Shown piece by piece: positions 8,214 to 14,259 of a stretch of DNA of 64,000 bases. The stretch covers positions 3,224,001 through 3,288,000 of the forward strand of contig NZ_CBDIPG010000001.1 of assembly GCF_965283645.1 (NCBI RefSeq). Direction: 5' to 3'. Numbering within the stretch: the stretch's first letter is position 1; every line of letters starts with the position of its first letter. The notes under the pieces are model-generated. The model did not search any database. It worked only from the letters and a program-made list of their open reading frames with translations, and was not told where the DNA came from. Both the position numbers and the translations under genes were made by a program. This DNA is from Kordia sp965283645 (lineage in GTDB: Bacteria > Bacteroidota > Bacteroidia > Flavobacteriales > Flavobacteriaceae).

Positions 8214-9554
8214 TTAGTAGGTATTGGTACTTCCAATAGTTACGGTTGCTGTTGAATTTGTATTTCCAACAATTGTAGTATTTAAAACACCATTGGTAAC
8301 TAATGAATTTTGAAGTTCTACTTTAGAGCTAAAATTTGTAGGATTTGCAGTAGCGTACTTCGTTACTATGTCTGAACCAGGCGTTGTTGTTTGATAAATT
8401 GTATTGTGTCCTTTAAAAACAAGTGAATCTGTAGTGAAGTTCGTATTTGTTTCAAGAGCAACTAAACCAGCAGGAACTTCAATGTAAGAGTTTTTTATAA
8501 AAACTTGTGCGCCACCACCAATGTACGTACATATTGATCCTGTAGATTCTACAAGAATATTTTCAAAGAATAACTTGTTTTGTAATCTTGCTACAGCAGT
8601 ATTCAATTTTACTTTATTTCCTGTAAAATAAGTTTCGGCAGCATTAAAGTTACCGTATACTTCAGCATTATTTTTAAAGTTAACATATACTTTTCCTCCT
8701 GTAGAAGCAGCTTTTATAATTTCGCCAGCAACATTAGGTTTATGCATACCAAAGTTAACATATACTGAGTACGAAAGTCCTGCTTTTAGTAGCATTACTT
8801 TATGTGTTCCTTCTGCAAGATCAAAATCAAAATAGTTGGTTCCGCTTCCTTCATTATTAACCATGAAATCAGCTCCAACACTTTCAACATTCCCTTTAAA
8901 ACTGTTTACACTACTTGTACTTAATGTACTAAAGGCAATTCCACTTCCTTTAAGTAAATTGTAGGAAACATTAGCTTGTCTTACAGAAATAAATCCTTTA
9001 CCAAAAACACTATATGCAGCTCCATAGGTTTCAATGGTATCAAATTCTCCTTCAAAATATAAAGTACCTCCTAAAAATTTGTTTTCAGAGTTATTTAGTA
9101 ATCTTCCTTTTGGTAACGAAAACACATATTTATTGTAAACATCTTCAACTCTATCGTGGAAATACTCATTGGTATTATTTGAAAAGTCAATGGTACAGGC
9201 TTTTTCAGATTTGAACTGAATATTTCGTTGTGGTAATACTGAATTTATTTCATACGTATCATCTGTGAGTACTTCAACATTTAAAAAAGGATGTTCTAAA
9301 CTTGTTAAATCTCCTTGGCGTGGTTTTTTTGTTTCAAAAGTAGCAATTGCCGCATCAATAGTTTTATATGGCTTGCCCATATTATCTATTTCTGCTGTAG
9401 TATCGTCTCCACTTTCTACATCTACAAATACCGTATTTTCAATTTGTATATCATCTTTATGAACAAGACTGTCAAATACATCTGCATATTCAGCTTGTGT
9501 AGGCTTATCTCCTGTTTCGAAATAAGATTTTAATGTTTCTAATGATTGTTTCAT
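8214..9554 (-). CDS. Fibre-like beta-helix protein with shared N-terminal module
   Basis: A 446-aa protein. Residues 1-36 (MKQSLETLKSYFETGDKPT and what follows) match the N-termini of the two collar proteins at 10853-12353, suggesting a common attachment module. After it comes a short segment containing GKPYKTIDAAIATFE, typical of the start of pectate-lyase-like parallel beta-helices. About 350 residues of short strands rich in Asn, Gly, Thr and Val follow, with repeated FKG and NNA-type turns, and end in a Thr-rich strand. There is no signal peptide. Such proteins in phages form tail fibres or spikes. The gene overlaps the holin stop by 4 bp (ATGA) and is the last gene of the lysis operon before a terminator. 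The fibre role is inferred. Confidence 0.72.
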   Translation of the reverse strand: MKQSLETLKSYFETGDKPTQAEYADVFDSLVHKDDIQIENTVFVDVESGDDTTAEIDNMGKPYKTIDAAIATFETKKPRQGDLTSLEHPFLNVEVLTDDTYEINSVLPQRNIQFKSEKACTIDFSNNTNEYFHDRVEDVYNKYVFSLPKGRLLNNSENKFLGGTLYFEGEFDTIETYGAAYSVFGKGFISVRQANVSYNLLKGSGIAFSTLSTSSVNSFKGNVESVGADFMVNNEGSGTNYFDFDLAEGTHKVMLLKAGLSYSVYVNFGMHKPNVAGEIIKAASTGGKVYVNFKNNAEVYGNFNAAETYFTGNKVKLNTAVARLQNKLFFENILVESTGSICTYIGGGAQVFIKNSYIEVPAGLVALETNTNFTTDSLVFKGHNTIYQTTTPGSDIVTKYATANPTNFSSKVELQNSLVTNGVLNTTIVGNTNSTATVTIGSTNTY

Positions 9555-9991
9555 TTTTTTTGAATTTTATGATTTTGCTCTTTATCATTTACAAGAATGT
9601 CTATTGTTTCTTCTAATTCTTTTAGAGACTTTTTCTTAATTAAATTGATTAATGCTTTAAATGGATTGATGCCATATATTTTGTTGAAGTTTTCCAAAAT
9701 AGATTTCACTTCAGCAATGGCTATAAACCCAGTAATAATTCTTTGAAAAGGAATTTCTTTTACAATATATTTTTCTAATAAAAAGGCGGATAATATCACC
9801 AGGTTATAGATGAAAAATTTAGAGATCGTATTTCCAATACGTTCACTGCTAATTGGAATATTGCTTTTAAAAGCAGCGTATGCTCCTGTAATAAAATCAA
9901 CAACAATTAGGAAAATTATAGTGAACATTATGGTGGCTATTGGCGAAACTAAAGCCAACAACCAAAACACATATAATTTAATTTTCTCCAT
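9551..9991 (-). CDS. Phage holin, toxin-secretion/holin-4 type
   Basis: A 146-aa membrane protein of the Phage_holin_4 type. These proteins form pores in the inner membrane that let an endolysin reach the cell wall. Hydrophobic segments lie at about 5-30, 58-78 and 85-103. The segment FLIVVDFITGAYAAF carries the DxxTGxxAA motif usual for the family. The C-terminal tail is highly charged and cytoplasmic. It overlaps the upstream hydrolase by 14 bp and the downstream fibre gene by 4 bp, which marks a tight lysis operon under module B. Confidence 0.87.
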   Translation of the reverse strand: MEKIKLYVFWLLALVSPIATIMFTIIFLIVVDFITGAYAAFKSNIPISSERIGNTISKFFIYNLVILSAFLLEKYIVKEIPFQRIITGFIAIAEVKSILENFNKIYGINPFKALINLIKKKSLKELEETIDILVNDKEQNHKIQKK

Positions 9992-10412
9992 TTTTATATA
10001 GTTTTTTATAATCTAATATTCTATTTTTTGGATAGGCTTTTATACAAACACTATTGTTTTGGTTTCCGCCCAAAACATATACATAGCGTTTCGTTTGTTT
10101 TATAAAAAAGCCAACGTGTCCTTTCCAGCTACTAGGAGATTCGCGCCATAAAATGACAAGGTCTCCAAGCGCAGGTATTGCTGTTGATTCTCCAATATTT
10201 AGCCAACTTCGTGCATTTAATTTTCCGCTAAAAGGGTAATTTTGTGTTTTGGTAACCCAATTCACAAATGCACTACACCAAGCGGTTTCATCATGCAATT
10301 TATTACCGTCGTATCCTACTATTTCAAAGTATCTAACGATTTGAGGATTGTTAGATTTTCCACTAACTTCTTTAACACCATATTGTGATAATGCTTGTTG
10401 AATTAAGCTCAT
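9978..10412 (-). CDS. Peptidoglycan hydrolase, TIGR02594-like (endolysin)
   Basis: A 144-aa NlpC/P60- or CHAP-like amidase or peptidase, the likely endolysin of the operon. The catalytic Cys is in DETAWCSAFVNW (Cys46) and the His in WKGHVGFF (His99). An Asn in GGNQNN near 117 may be the third residue. The start MSLIQQALSQYGVKEVSG agrees with the family's usual beginning. In-frame ATGs at 10502 and 10466 would add a non-conserved extension and are less likely. There is no signal peptide, so export must depend on the holin encoded next to it. About 270 nt of leader separate it from promoter module B. Confidence 0.88.
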   Translation of the reverse strand: MSLIQQALSQYGVKEVSGKSNNPQIVRYFEIVGYDGNKLHDETAWCSAFVNWVTKTQNYPFSGKLNARSWLNIGESTAIPALGDLVILWRESPSSWKGHVGFFIKQTKRYVYVLGGNQNNSVCIKAYPKNRILDYKKLYKNGEN

Positions 10413-10647
10413 AGCTTTAACTTTTTTAGATTTAACGACAATAACTATTGCCTGAATAATGTTCATAGGTACTATATCGTGCAACTGTTTGTAACAGCGC
10501 ATGATTTATATATTCATGAAAATGTTGGAATTGAATTTGAGAAGAAAAAGTAACTAATTATATGCAACAGTGATTTTTATATTTTCTTAACCAGAATAAG
10601 GCTTTTGCATGTGTGTTATGGTTCTTCTCAACAGTATTTTTGATATG
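10413..10647 (-). other. Long 5' leader of the lysis operon
   Basis: This stretch between promoter B and the hydrolase ATG holds no gene I can support apart from a possible N-terminal extension of the hydrolase (10413-10502). With the leader element at 10648-10685 the untranslated leader is about 270 nt, long for this genome. The leaders of the other two modules are similarly long. Confidence 0.4.
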
Positions 10648-10685
10648 AATCGTACAAAAAAGTTGTACCGTTCATTAGAAAAGCG
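10648..10685 (+). repeat. Leader element, inverted copy of 4043-4079
   Basis: The plus strand reads AATCGTACA, a spacer, GTTC, then ATTAGAAAAGCG, and ends 4 bp before the -7 box of module B. Within it GTACAA and TTGTAC form a 6-bp inverted repeat around AAAAG. As the lysis operon is transcribed leftward, the first nucleotides of its RNA are the complement of the element found in the giant gene's leader. Confidence 0.6.
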
Positions 10686-10689
10686 AGTA

Positions 10690-10770
10690 CAAATATAAAA
10701 CATATTACACTATAAAACAAACATATTACAACATAATTATATGTTTTTCTGTTTTTTGTTGGAAAATGTT
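10690..10770 (-). promoter_or_regulatory. Promoter/operator module B (lysis operon)
   Basis: Reading leftward, the -7 box TATATTTG is at 10690-10697 with a TTTG 20 nt upstream. Half-sites AACATATTACA at 10699-10709 and 10720-10730 are again 21 bp apart. The inverted half-site, here TGGAAAATGTT, is at 10760-10770, after 29 bp instead of 8 bp. The difference is exactly one 21-bp period, so the helical phase is kept. This is the presumed control point for the hydrolase, holin and fibre genes. Confidence 0.78.
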
Positions 10771-10793
10771 AACTTATGTGAATAATTGGCATA

Positions 10794-10824
10794 AAAAATC
10801 CCTTTCGTCATGAAAGGGATTTTT
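10794..10824 (-). terminator. Terminator after first collar gene
   Basis: A 13-bp stem, AAAAATCCCTTTC at 10794-10806 and its complement at 10812-10824, with a 5-nt loop and a run of T on the leftward side. It closes the collar-gene transcript just before module B. Confidence 0.85.
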
Positions 10825-10852
10825 AAGTAATAATCTGATATTGGTTATTAAA

Positions 10853-11527
10853 TTAACTTGCTAAAGGATCAATACCTTCCAATGCAATAATAGTATTGAC
10901 AACTAAATACGGTTGCATGTTATTTACAGGAGTTGCACTTCCAGTAGTAGCCGTATTTCCAGATAATGTTACATTTCCATTGATTTGTACATTGTCTGCT
11001 GCCATTAATCTATCATTTGATACTGAATTATAAGACAAAGTATCGATATTAACAGAACTACTACTATCTATTAAACCAAAATTCTTTCCCGCTGGTTCAT
11101 TAGACTCTCCATCATCTTCATTTGCCATAACGGTTCCTGTTAATGTGTTAGAGGTAGCTAAATTTCCAACAGCATGGCTATGTGAAGGTAATTGACTTTC
11201 TGAAAGTGTATTTTGTGCTTCCCCACCTATTTGACCAAGATTTGTAGTTTGACCATTATGCAACGTGACTCTATCTCTTAAATCAGGTAAGGCAAAAGTT
11301 GTAATTCCATCGCCACCATAGGTTGTACCAATTAAACCATATAAAATAGAGTTACTAGAAATTTGAAGTAATTGTCCATCACATTTAGCCCAGCCACTTG
11401 GAACAGCAGCAAAGCTTACAGTTTTTATTTCGCCAATCATTGGCATTGCCAAGCTATCTAGTAAATTCATATATTCAACTTCCATTCCTTGGAAATAAGA
11501 TTTCAAAGTTTGTAGTGATTGTTTCAT
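10853..11527 (-). CDS. Phage tail collar domain protein (copy 1)
   Basis: A 224-aa protein of the tail-collar / microcystin-dependent protein family. It starts with MKQSLQTLKSYF, related to the module seen in the fibre protein, but the GDKPT stretch is replaced by a shorter GMEVE segment. The collar domain follows at about 33-90, with PSGWAKCDGQLL and TFALPDLRDRV. The C-terminus has NNMQPYLVVNTIIALEGI, the family hallmark. There is no signal peptide. It is a clear paralogue of the next gene upstream, from a tandem duplication. A TATATTTG box at 11589-11596 gives it its own promoter, and a terminator follows. Confidence 0.87.
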   Translation of the reverse strand: MKQSLQTLKSYFQGMEVEYMNLLDSLAMPMIGEIKTVSFAAVPSGWAKCDGQLLQISSNSILYGLIGTTYGGDGITTFALPDLRDRVTLHNGQTTNLGQIGGEAQNTLSESQLPSHSHAVGNLATSNTLTGTVMANEDDGESNEPAGKNFGLIDSSSSVNIDTLSYNSVSNDRLMAADNVQINGNVTLSGNTATTGSATPVNNMQPYLVVNTIIALEGIDPLAS

Positions 11528-11588
11528 GGTATATAATATTAGTATTAATAAATTTCTTCAACAAAAGAAGTGTAATACTTTCAATATA

Positions 11589-11596
11589 CAAATATA
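11589..11596 (-). promoter_or_regulatory. -7 box of first collar gene
   Basis: TATATTTG on the minus strand, about 62 bp before the ATG, with a TTTG about 16 nt upstream (slightly short spacing). The sequence from here to the ATG resembles the upstream region of the second collar gene, so the promoter was duplicated with the gene. Confidence 0.55.
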
Positions 11597-11687
11597 TTAA
11601 GGAATAAGACTACAAATTATCAGAATTGACTAAAAAGCAACTTTATCTGCTAAAGAGATTTTTTGAATATTCGCTATTTAATGAGTT

Positions 11688-12353
11688 TTAACTTGCTAAA
11701 GGATTAATTCCCTCTAACGCAATAATGGTATTTATAACTAAATATGGTTGCATATTATTTACAGGTATTGCGCTTCCTGCAGTAGCTGTACTTCCAGAGA
11801 GTGAAATGTTTCCAGAAATAACTACATTTCCAGTCGCCATTAATCCCATATCAGTTGGAGTATCAGTGTAACTCTTTGGTATTCCCGACACAAAATCATT
11901 ACCTGATGCTTCATCAGAGAATCCTTCATCTTCTTTAGCCCTAACTGTTCCACTCAATGTATGTGAAGCCGCCAAGCTTCCAACATCGTGACTGTGTGAT
12001 GGCAATTGACTTTCAGACAATGTATTTTGTTCTGTACCTCCATTTTGTCCCAGGTCTTTAGTTTCACTTTTATGAACCATTACTTTGTCTCTTAAGTCAG
12101 GCAAAGCAAAAGTTGTGATTCCATCTCCGCCATATGTGGTTCCAAGTAAACTAAATAAAATTCCATAATCGGAAATATTTAATAGTTGTCCATCACATTT
12201 TGCCCAACCATCAGGTACAGTGGCAAAACCAACAGTTTTTATTTCGCCAACCATAGGCATTGCTAAGCTGTCAATTAAGTCTGAAAATTGACTTTCTGTA
12301 GGTTTATCTCCTGTTTCAAAATAAGATTTTAGTGTTTCAATTGTTTGTTTCAT
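11688..12353 (-). CDS. Phage tail collar domain protein (copy 2)
   Basis: A 221-aa paralogue of the neighbouring collar protein. It carries the full N-terminal module MKQTIETLKSYFETGDKPT, followed by DLIDSLAMPMVGEIKT, the collar domain with PDGWAKCDGQLL and ALPDLRDKV, a His-rich LPSHSHD turn, and the C-terminal NNMQPYLVINTIIALEGI. In phages, proteins of this family form short tail fibres or collar parts and trimerise. There is no signal peptide. The gene is flanked by short intergenic regions and lies 93 bp from the terminator at 12446-12477, so it is probably transcribed from its own promoter. The middle part (about 90-170) differs most between the copies, as expected for a receptor-facing region. 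Confidence 0.88.
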   Translation of the reverse strand: MKQTIETLKSYFETGDKPTESQFSDLIDSLAMPMVGEIKTVGFATVPDGWAKCDGQLLNISDYGILFSLLGTTYGGDGITTFALPDLRDKVMVHKSETKDLGQNGGTEQNTLSESQLPSHSHDVGSLAASHTLSGTVRAKEDEGFSDEASGNDFVSGIPKSYTDTPTDMGLMATGNVVISGNISLSGSTATAGSAIPVNNMQPYLVINTIIALEGINPLAS

Positions 12354-12445
12354 GATAAATAGTATTATAGGTTTTTACTAATAATTTGTTCTGTTTTGAA
12401 TACTTCAACTTACGAATAAATTAAAGAATATACTTACACAAGTAA

Positions 12446-12477
12446 GAAAGCTCCTTTACCTTTACAAAGGAGCTTTC
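12446..12477 (-). terminator. Terminator after small HTH gene
   Basis: GAAAGCTCCTTT at 12446-12457 pairs with AAAGGAGCTTTC at 12466-12477 across an 8-nt loop. It lies directly after the stop of the 51-aa HTH gene in the leftward direction. Confidence 0.7.
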
Positions 12478-12516
12478 AGATATACATATTTTAAATGCGT
12501 ATGAGTGACTAGCTAA

Positions 12517-12672
12517 TTACTGTTTTAAAATATTGTATATGGTTTTTTCTGAGATGAATAACTGTTCTACTAACTCGTTAATTATTACTTTCATTTGTTT
12601 GGCAGAATTATCTTTTACATAGTTCTGCACAAATTGTTTTCGTTTGCCTAAAAGCTCTTTACTTCGTTTCAT
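12517..12672 (-). CDS. 51-aa helix-turn-helix protein
   Basis: A short frame of 51 codons plus stop, starting MKRSKELLGKRKQFVQNYV and ending EKTIYNILKQ. The C-terminal half, INELVEQLFISEKTIYNIL, has the spacing and residue pattern of a helix-turn-helix, with TIYNIL as a plausible recognition helix. The N-terminal half is basic. A terminator follows within 40 bp, and promoter module C lies about 284 bp upstream, divergent from the S24 repressor. This resembles the small HTH genes often seen in Bacteroidota prophages next to the repressor. I infer a DNA-binding, possibly Cro-like or activator role; the specific family is not recognised. Confidence 0.65.
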   Translation of the reverse strand: MKRSKELLGKRKQFVQNYVKDNSAKQMKVIINELVEQLFISEKTIYNILKQ

Positions 12673-12955
12673 CTGTATTTTTTTATTTAATTAATTCTGT
12701 CAGATGGAATTTGCCAACAAGTCTAATTATTAGGTTGTAACTAGTTATTATGGCACATTTCATAACTGTTAAATGTATCGTGTATTTTATATGTTTTATG
12801 TTTCCAAAATCGTATTCAAAAAGTGATTTTCAATACGTAACCGTCAGTCTATATTTTGTCACCTATATTGTATTTATGAAGAATAAAACCGACATTTATA
12901 TCCACAAATGTTTGATTTTCAATAAAAATTCATATCTTAGCAACAAATTACAATG
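12673..12955. other. Leader region without a supported gene
   Basis: The long AT-rich stretch between the 51-aa HTH gene and module C. A rightward open frame crosses it and the operator (12750-13025) but has skewed hydrophobic and Lys/Asn-rich composition and no family. I see only a possible leader for the HTH gene. Confidence 0.4.
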
Positions 12956-13015
12956 CAAATATAAAACAAATTACAGAATAAATAAAACAAAAAACAGAAT
13001 TTTTTGTAAAATGTT
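12956..13015. promoter_or_regulatory. Promoter/operator module C (HTH gene / repressor)
   Basis: The leftward -7 box TATATTTG is at 12956-12963. Half-sites AACAAATTACA (12965-12975) and AACAAAAAACA (12986-12996) are 21 bp apart, and TGTAAAATGTT (13005-13015) follows after 8 bp, the same geometry as module A with two degenerate half-sites. The repressor ATG is 20 bp beyond the last half-site, so binding here would also control the repressor itself. Weaker half-sites suit autoregulation at higher repressor levels. Confidence 0.72.
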
Positions 13016-13035
13016 TAACTTTTAGTGAGCGAGAT

Positions 13036-13839
13036 ATGGAAGGTATACATGAAAAAATAAAAGAGATTATAGATAATTTTCACCTTAATAATAATTCATT
13101 TTCCAAACGAATAGGAGTGACTAGCACCACTATAGATAGCATTACCAATGGTAGGCCACAGTCCGACGGAACACGAAAAAGAACAAAACCAGGGTACGAT
13201 TTATTAACGAGTATTATCAACGAATTTGAGATCAATCCAGATTATTTATTTGGAAAAAGCTCACAAATGTTTAAATCTGATAAAAAAGAATTTCAAACAT
13301 ATGCTGGAATTCCACAAGTAGTAGCCGTCAATCAAGATGGAGAAGAAAACGTAGTGTATGTTCCCATTAAAGCAAGAGCTGGTTATTTAGACGGTTATGG
13401 AGATGCAGGATATATAGAAACGTTGCCTTCTTTTAGCATGCCACATTTAACCAACGGAACATTTCGTTGTTTTGAAGTACAAGGAAATTCAATGGTACGT
13501 ACGTTTTTTGATGGCGATTTGGTGTTTGGAAAGTATGTGGAGGATTTAAGCGACGTAAAAGACGGACGCGTGTATGTAATAGTGAGCCGTAATGACGGAA
13601 TTGTGTTGAAACGTGTTATTAATAGAATAGAAGAACGCGGAAAACTGATTTTGAAATCTGATAATAAAGATGGAAACTATCCAACATATACTATTAATGC
13701 AGAAGAAATTATGGAAATATGGTATGTAACGATGTTTGCATCCAAACAAATGCCCGAACCTGTTGATGTGTACGACAGACTTCACGATTTGGAAAGTAAA
13801 ATTGTATTGCTCGAAAACGCACTACAACGAAAGAATTAA
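13036..13839 (+). CDS. CI/LexA-like repressor with S24 peptidase domain
   Basis: A 267-aa two-domain repressor. Residues 5-75 are an XRE-type helix-turn-helix (SFSKRIGVTSTTIDSITNG). Residues about 108-240 are the S24 auto-peptidase, with the Ala115-Gly116 scissile bond in KARAGYLDG, the nucleophile in GNSM (Ser152) and the base in VLKRV (Lys192). A short C-terminal helix (about 247-265) may help oligomerisation. Members cleave themselves when stimulated by RecA filaments, which would relieve repression after DNA damage. All catalytic residues are intact. It lies next to operator module C and is the obvious candidate to bind modules A, B and C, although this is inference. It ends 23 bp before a terminator. 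Confidence 0.9.
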   Translation: MEGIHEKIKEIIDNFHLNNNSFSKRIGVTSTTIDSITNGRPQSDGTRKRTKPGYDLLTSIINEFEINPDYLFGKSSQMFKSDKKEFQTYAGIPQVVAVNQDGEENVVYVPIKARAGYLDGYGDAGYIETLPSFSMPHLTNGTFRCFEVQGNSMVRTFFDGDLVFGKYVEDLSDVKDGRVYVIVSRNDGIVLKRVINRIEERGKLILKSDNKDGNYPTYTINAEEIMEIWYVTMFASKQMPEPVDVYDRLHDLESKIVLLENALQRKN

Positions 13840-13862
13840 TCATTTATAAATAAACTTCTGAG

Positions 13863-13899
13863 ATCGTCTAAAAGTAAATTTTAGGCGATTTTCTTTTTT
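13863..13899 (+). terminator. Terminator of the repressor gene
   Basis: ATCGTCTAAAA at 13863-13873 pairs with TTTTAGGCGAT at 13879-13889 (one G-U pair), with a 5-nt loop and a run of T interrupted by one C. Confidence 0.85.
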
Positions 13900-13921
13900 A
13901 CACTATAGCACTTTTAAAATT

Positions 13922-13938
13922 TTACGGCAATGCCGTAA
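13922..13938. promoter_or_regulatory. Perfect dyad upstream of RiPP precursor
   Basis: TTACGGCA-A-TGCCGTAA, an 8-1-8 perfect inverted repeat, 57 bp before the precursor ATG and after the repressor's terminator. It is much more GC-rich than its surroundings and is well placed to be an activator or repressor site. Confidence 0.5.
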
Positions 13939-13995
13939 GTCGCTGGGATATAATTTTTATAGTTTTCAGAGAACCAAAAAAAATTATATTATATC

Positions 13996-14160
13996 ATGAA
14001 AAAAAAGAATCTAAAAACCTTAAACTTAAACAAAGAATCTATTTCTAAACTTGAAAATGAAAACTTAAAAGGAGGTTGGACAACGAAGCCAACTTCTCCA
14101 TTAGTTTCTTGGCCTGGCTTAAGTTGTGATCCACTTGAAACCTGTGGAAATTGCTATTAA
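13996..14160 (+). CDS. RiPP (class I lanthipeptide-like) precursor, orphan
   Basis: A 54-aa peptide. The leader MKKKNLKTLNLNKESISKL continues to a double-glycine at 26-27 (LKGG), the pattern of Bacteroidota KxxGG natural-product precursors. The 27-residue core after GG begins WTTKPTSPLVSW and ends in CDPLETCGNCY. It contains Thr and Ser residues and three Cys (44, 50, 53), the raw material for lanthionine rings. A perfect dyad lies upstream and a strong 18-bp stem terminator follows. No lanthipeptide dehydratase, cyclase, radical SAM enzyme or peptidase-domain ABC exporter gene lies in the window, so processing enzymes, if any, are elsewhere. The precursor assignment rests on the leader pattern. 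Confidence 0.82.
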   Translation: MKKKNLKTLNLNKESISKLENENLKGGWTTKPTSPLVSWPGLSCDPLETCGNCY

Positions 14161-14202
14161 ATTTCTTTTCATATATACTTTATTGGGAAAGATCAGAAAA
14201 GA

Positions 14203-14238
14203 AAAAGCGAGTTCATAATTAATTATGAACTCGCTTTT
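14203..14238. terminator. Bidirectional terminator, 18-bp perfect palindrome
   Basis: AAAAGCGAGTTCATAATT at 14203-14220 is followed immediately by its exact complement at 14221-14238. It ends in T in both directions. It serves the RiPP precursor on one side and the M1 aminopeptidase on the other. Confidence 0.85.
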
Positions 14239-14259
14239 AAAGTATATAAGAGTGCCCAA

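Noticed and set aside
10502..10690. N-terminal extension of the endolysin from an ATG at 10502
   Set aside because: The family normally starts near MSLIQQALSQYG; the extension contains no conserved residues and would require translation of leader sequence.
12750..13025. Rightward 91-codon frame across operator module C
   Set aside because: It runs through the conserved promoter/operator bases, has skewed Phe/Tyr/Lys/Asn composition and no family features; the regulatory reading explains the sequence better.
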